Shown here: positions 6,413-7,104 of the stretch, piece after piece
How the letters are laid out: the number at the start of each line of letters is the position of its first letter
Numbering within the stretch: position 1 is the first letter of the stretch
Assembly (NCBI GenBank): GCA_007128495.1
Contig: SKXH01000008.1
Span: 1-7,104, forward strand
Length of the DNA: 7,104 bases
Direction of reading: 5' to 3'
DNA from: Bacteroidota bacterium
GTDB taxonomy: Bacteria; Bacteroidota; Ignavibacteria; T3Sed10-11
Made by a program: the position numbers and the translations under genes
Notes under the pieces: model-generated
What the model was told of the DNA's origin: nothing
Database searches by the model: none
Seen by the model: only the letters and a program-made list of their open reading frames with translations

Positions 6413-7104
6413 TTACATCGATGTGGATGGATTCTTTATCGTTACAGCGAGTACAAATCCGATGCATCCGACAGCTGTGAGAAATAAAATTGCTGCCGTG
6501 AAGCCGAACGGCAGGAGCAAACCCACCATCAGAGCACCGACCAATGAGCCGGCAAATTGTATAGTGCTATAGACTCCCATAGCCGTGCCCACAACCTGCT
6601 GCCGGGCTACTTTACCAACAAGAATCGGTAATATTGGTTCCATCACATTAGCACCTGCAAAAACGGCAGTCGCAGTGACAGCAAGCAAGACGATTCCGTC
6701 GCTGAAGATCATACCGACAGAACCGGCGGCAATGAGGATGAAACTTGTCATTATACTCTCACGGGTATAGCCGCGATCGGCGATTTTCGAGAACGATATC
6801 ATCAGAACAATCGCAACGAGGATCATGGGAAAATAAACATAGGTAAATTCATTCATTTCCAGCCCGAACCGGTCGACCATTATCAACGGGAGTATATAGA
6901 ATATTGCATTGATCGATGAATACATCAACAAACCCGCGGCATCCACCTTGAGGAGGGCCGGATCCTTAAATACGGCACCGATTTGCGAGCGGGTCACCGT
7001 TTCACGTTTTTTTTCCGGCATATCCTCGTGTATAAAAAATATGAGGTACAATGTGATAATGATTCCAAGAGCCCCGCTGAGAAAAAACAACAGATCGATC
7101 CCGT
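6413..7104 (-). CDS. Major facilitator superfamily transporter, YajR-like, C-terminal part (5' end beyond window)
   Basis: The frame is open from the window edge to TAA at 6413-6415, showing 229 residues, about half of a 12-helix MFS protein. A charged cytoplasmic segment (around HEDMPEKKRETVTRSQ, the central loop) is followed by six hydrophobic segments, consistent with the C-terminal six-helix half. The stretch from ANVMEPILP through GTAMGVYSTIQFAGS matches my memory of Escherichia coli YajR and related drug or proton antiporter-like carriers. The substrate cannot be told. YajR has an extra cytoplasmic C-terminal YAM domain; this protein ends directly after the last helix with KNPSTSM and lacks it. 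A TTG at 7090 is not the true start, because the frame stays open upstream and the sequence there continues a membrane helix. It is followed after 3 bases by the membrane hydrolase gene. Confidence 0.9.
   Translation of the reverse strand, partial: GIDLLFFLSGALGIIITLYLIFFIHEDMPEKKRETVTRSQIGAVFKDPALLKVDAAGLLMYSSINAIFYILPLIMVDRFGLEMNEFTYVYFPMILVAIVLMISFSKIADRGYTRESIMTSFILIAAGSVGMIFSDGIVLLAVTATAVFAGANVMEPILPILVGKVARQQVVGTAMGVYSTIQFAGSLVGALMVGLLLPFGFTAAILFLTAVGCIGFVLAVTIKNPSTSM

Noticed and set aside
6413..7090. Reading the transporter as a complete gene starting at TTG 7090
   Set aside because: The frame continues open to the window edge through further membrane-helix residues, and the visible part is only the C-terminal half of an MFS protein, so the gene is cut by the window.
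1..7104. Defence island, mobile element, CRISPR array or new multi-gene system
   Set aside because: No direct repeat array, transposase, integrase or terminal inverted repeat was seen. The helicase has the full PcrA layout including the C-terminal Tudor-like domain, so it looks like housekeeping repair and not a helicase from a defence system.

Overview
All six genes in this window lie on the minus strand, so transcription runs from high to low coordinates. No rRNA, tRNA, CRISPR array, insertion sequence or phage gene was seen. Base composition is moderate and codon use looks even across the genes, so this reads as ordinary chromosomal DNA. The two promoter candidates have a TTG-N20-TAnn(T/C)T layout, close to the Bacteroidetes/Chlorobi sigma factor consensus, and several genes lack a good Shine-Dalgarno sequence. 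With a DUF6249-type membrane protein and a lipoprotein-type M28 peptidase, this suggests a Gram-negative bacterium of the FCB group (Bacteroidota, Ignavibacteria, Marinimicrobia, Calditrichota or similar). That placement is an inference with modest confidence.

Layout in the direction of transcription: (1) 7104-6413, the C-terminal part of a YajR-like MFS transporter, cut by the window edge. (2) 6409-5447, a YdjM/YfhP-family membrane-bound putative metal-dependent hydrolase, only 3 nt after gene 1. (3) A 104-bp gap with a good promoter candidate and a short palindrome. (4) 5342-3099, a complete UvrD/PcrA-type DNA helicase. (5) 3095-2343, a DUF2461-type protein 3 nt after the helicase. (6) A 79-bp gap with a weaker promoter candidate and an inverted repeat that covers the ribosome binding site of the next gene. 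(7) 2263-1898, a small three-helix DUF6249-type membrane protein. (8) 1911-1, an M28 zinc metallopeptidase followed by a multi-spanning membrane region. It overlaps gene 7 by 14 bp and is cut by the window start.

The genes form three short co-directional pairs: transporter with membrane hydrolase, helicase with DUF2461, and small membrane protein with membrane peptidase. The best-supported function is DNA unwinding in repair by the helicase. The most distinctive gene is the M28 peptidase, whose layout recalls eukaryotic ERMP1/Fxna. I found no convincing new multi-gene system. The items worth a second look are the membrane-embedded peptidase, the inverted repeat over the gene 7 ribosome binding site, and the DUF2461 gene paired with the helicase.
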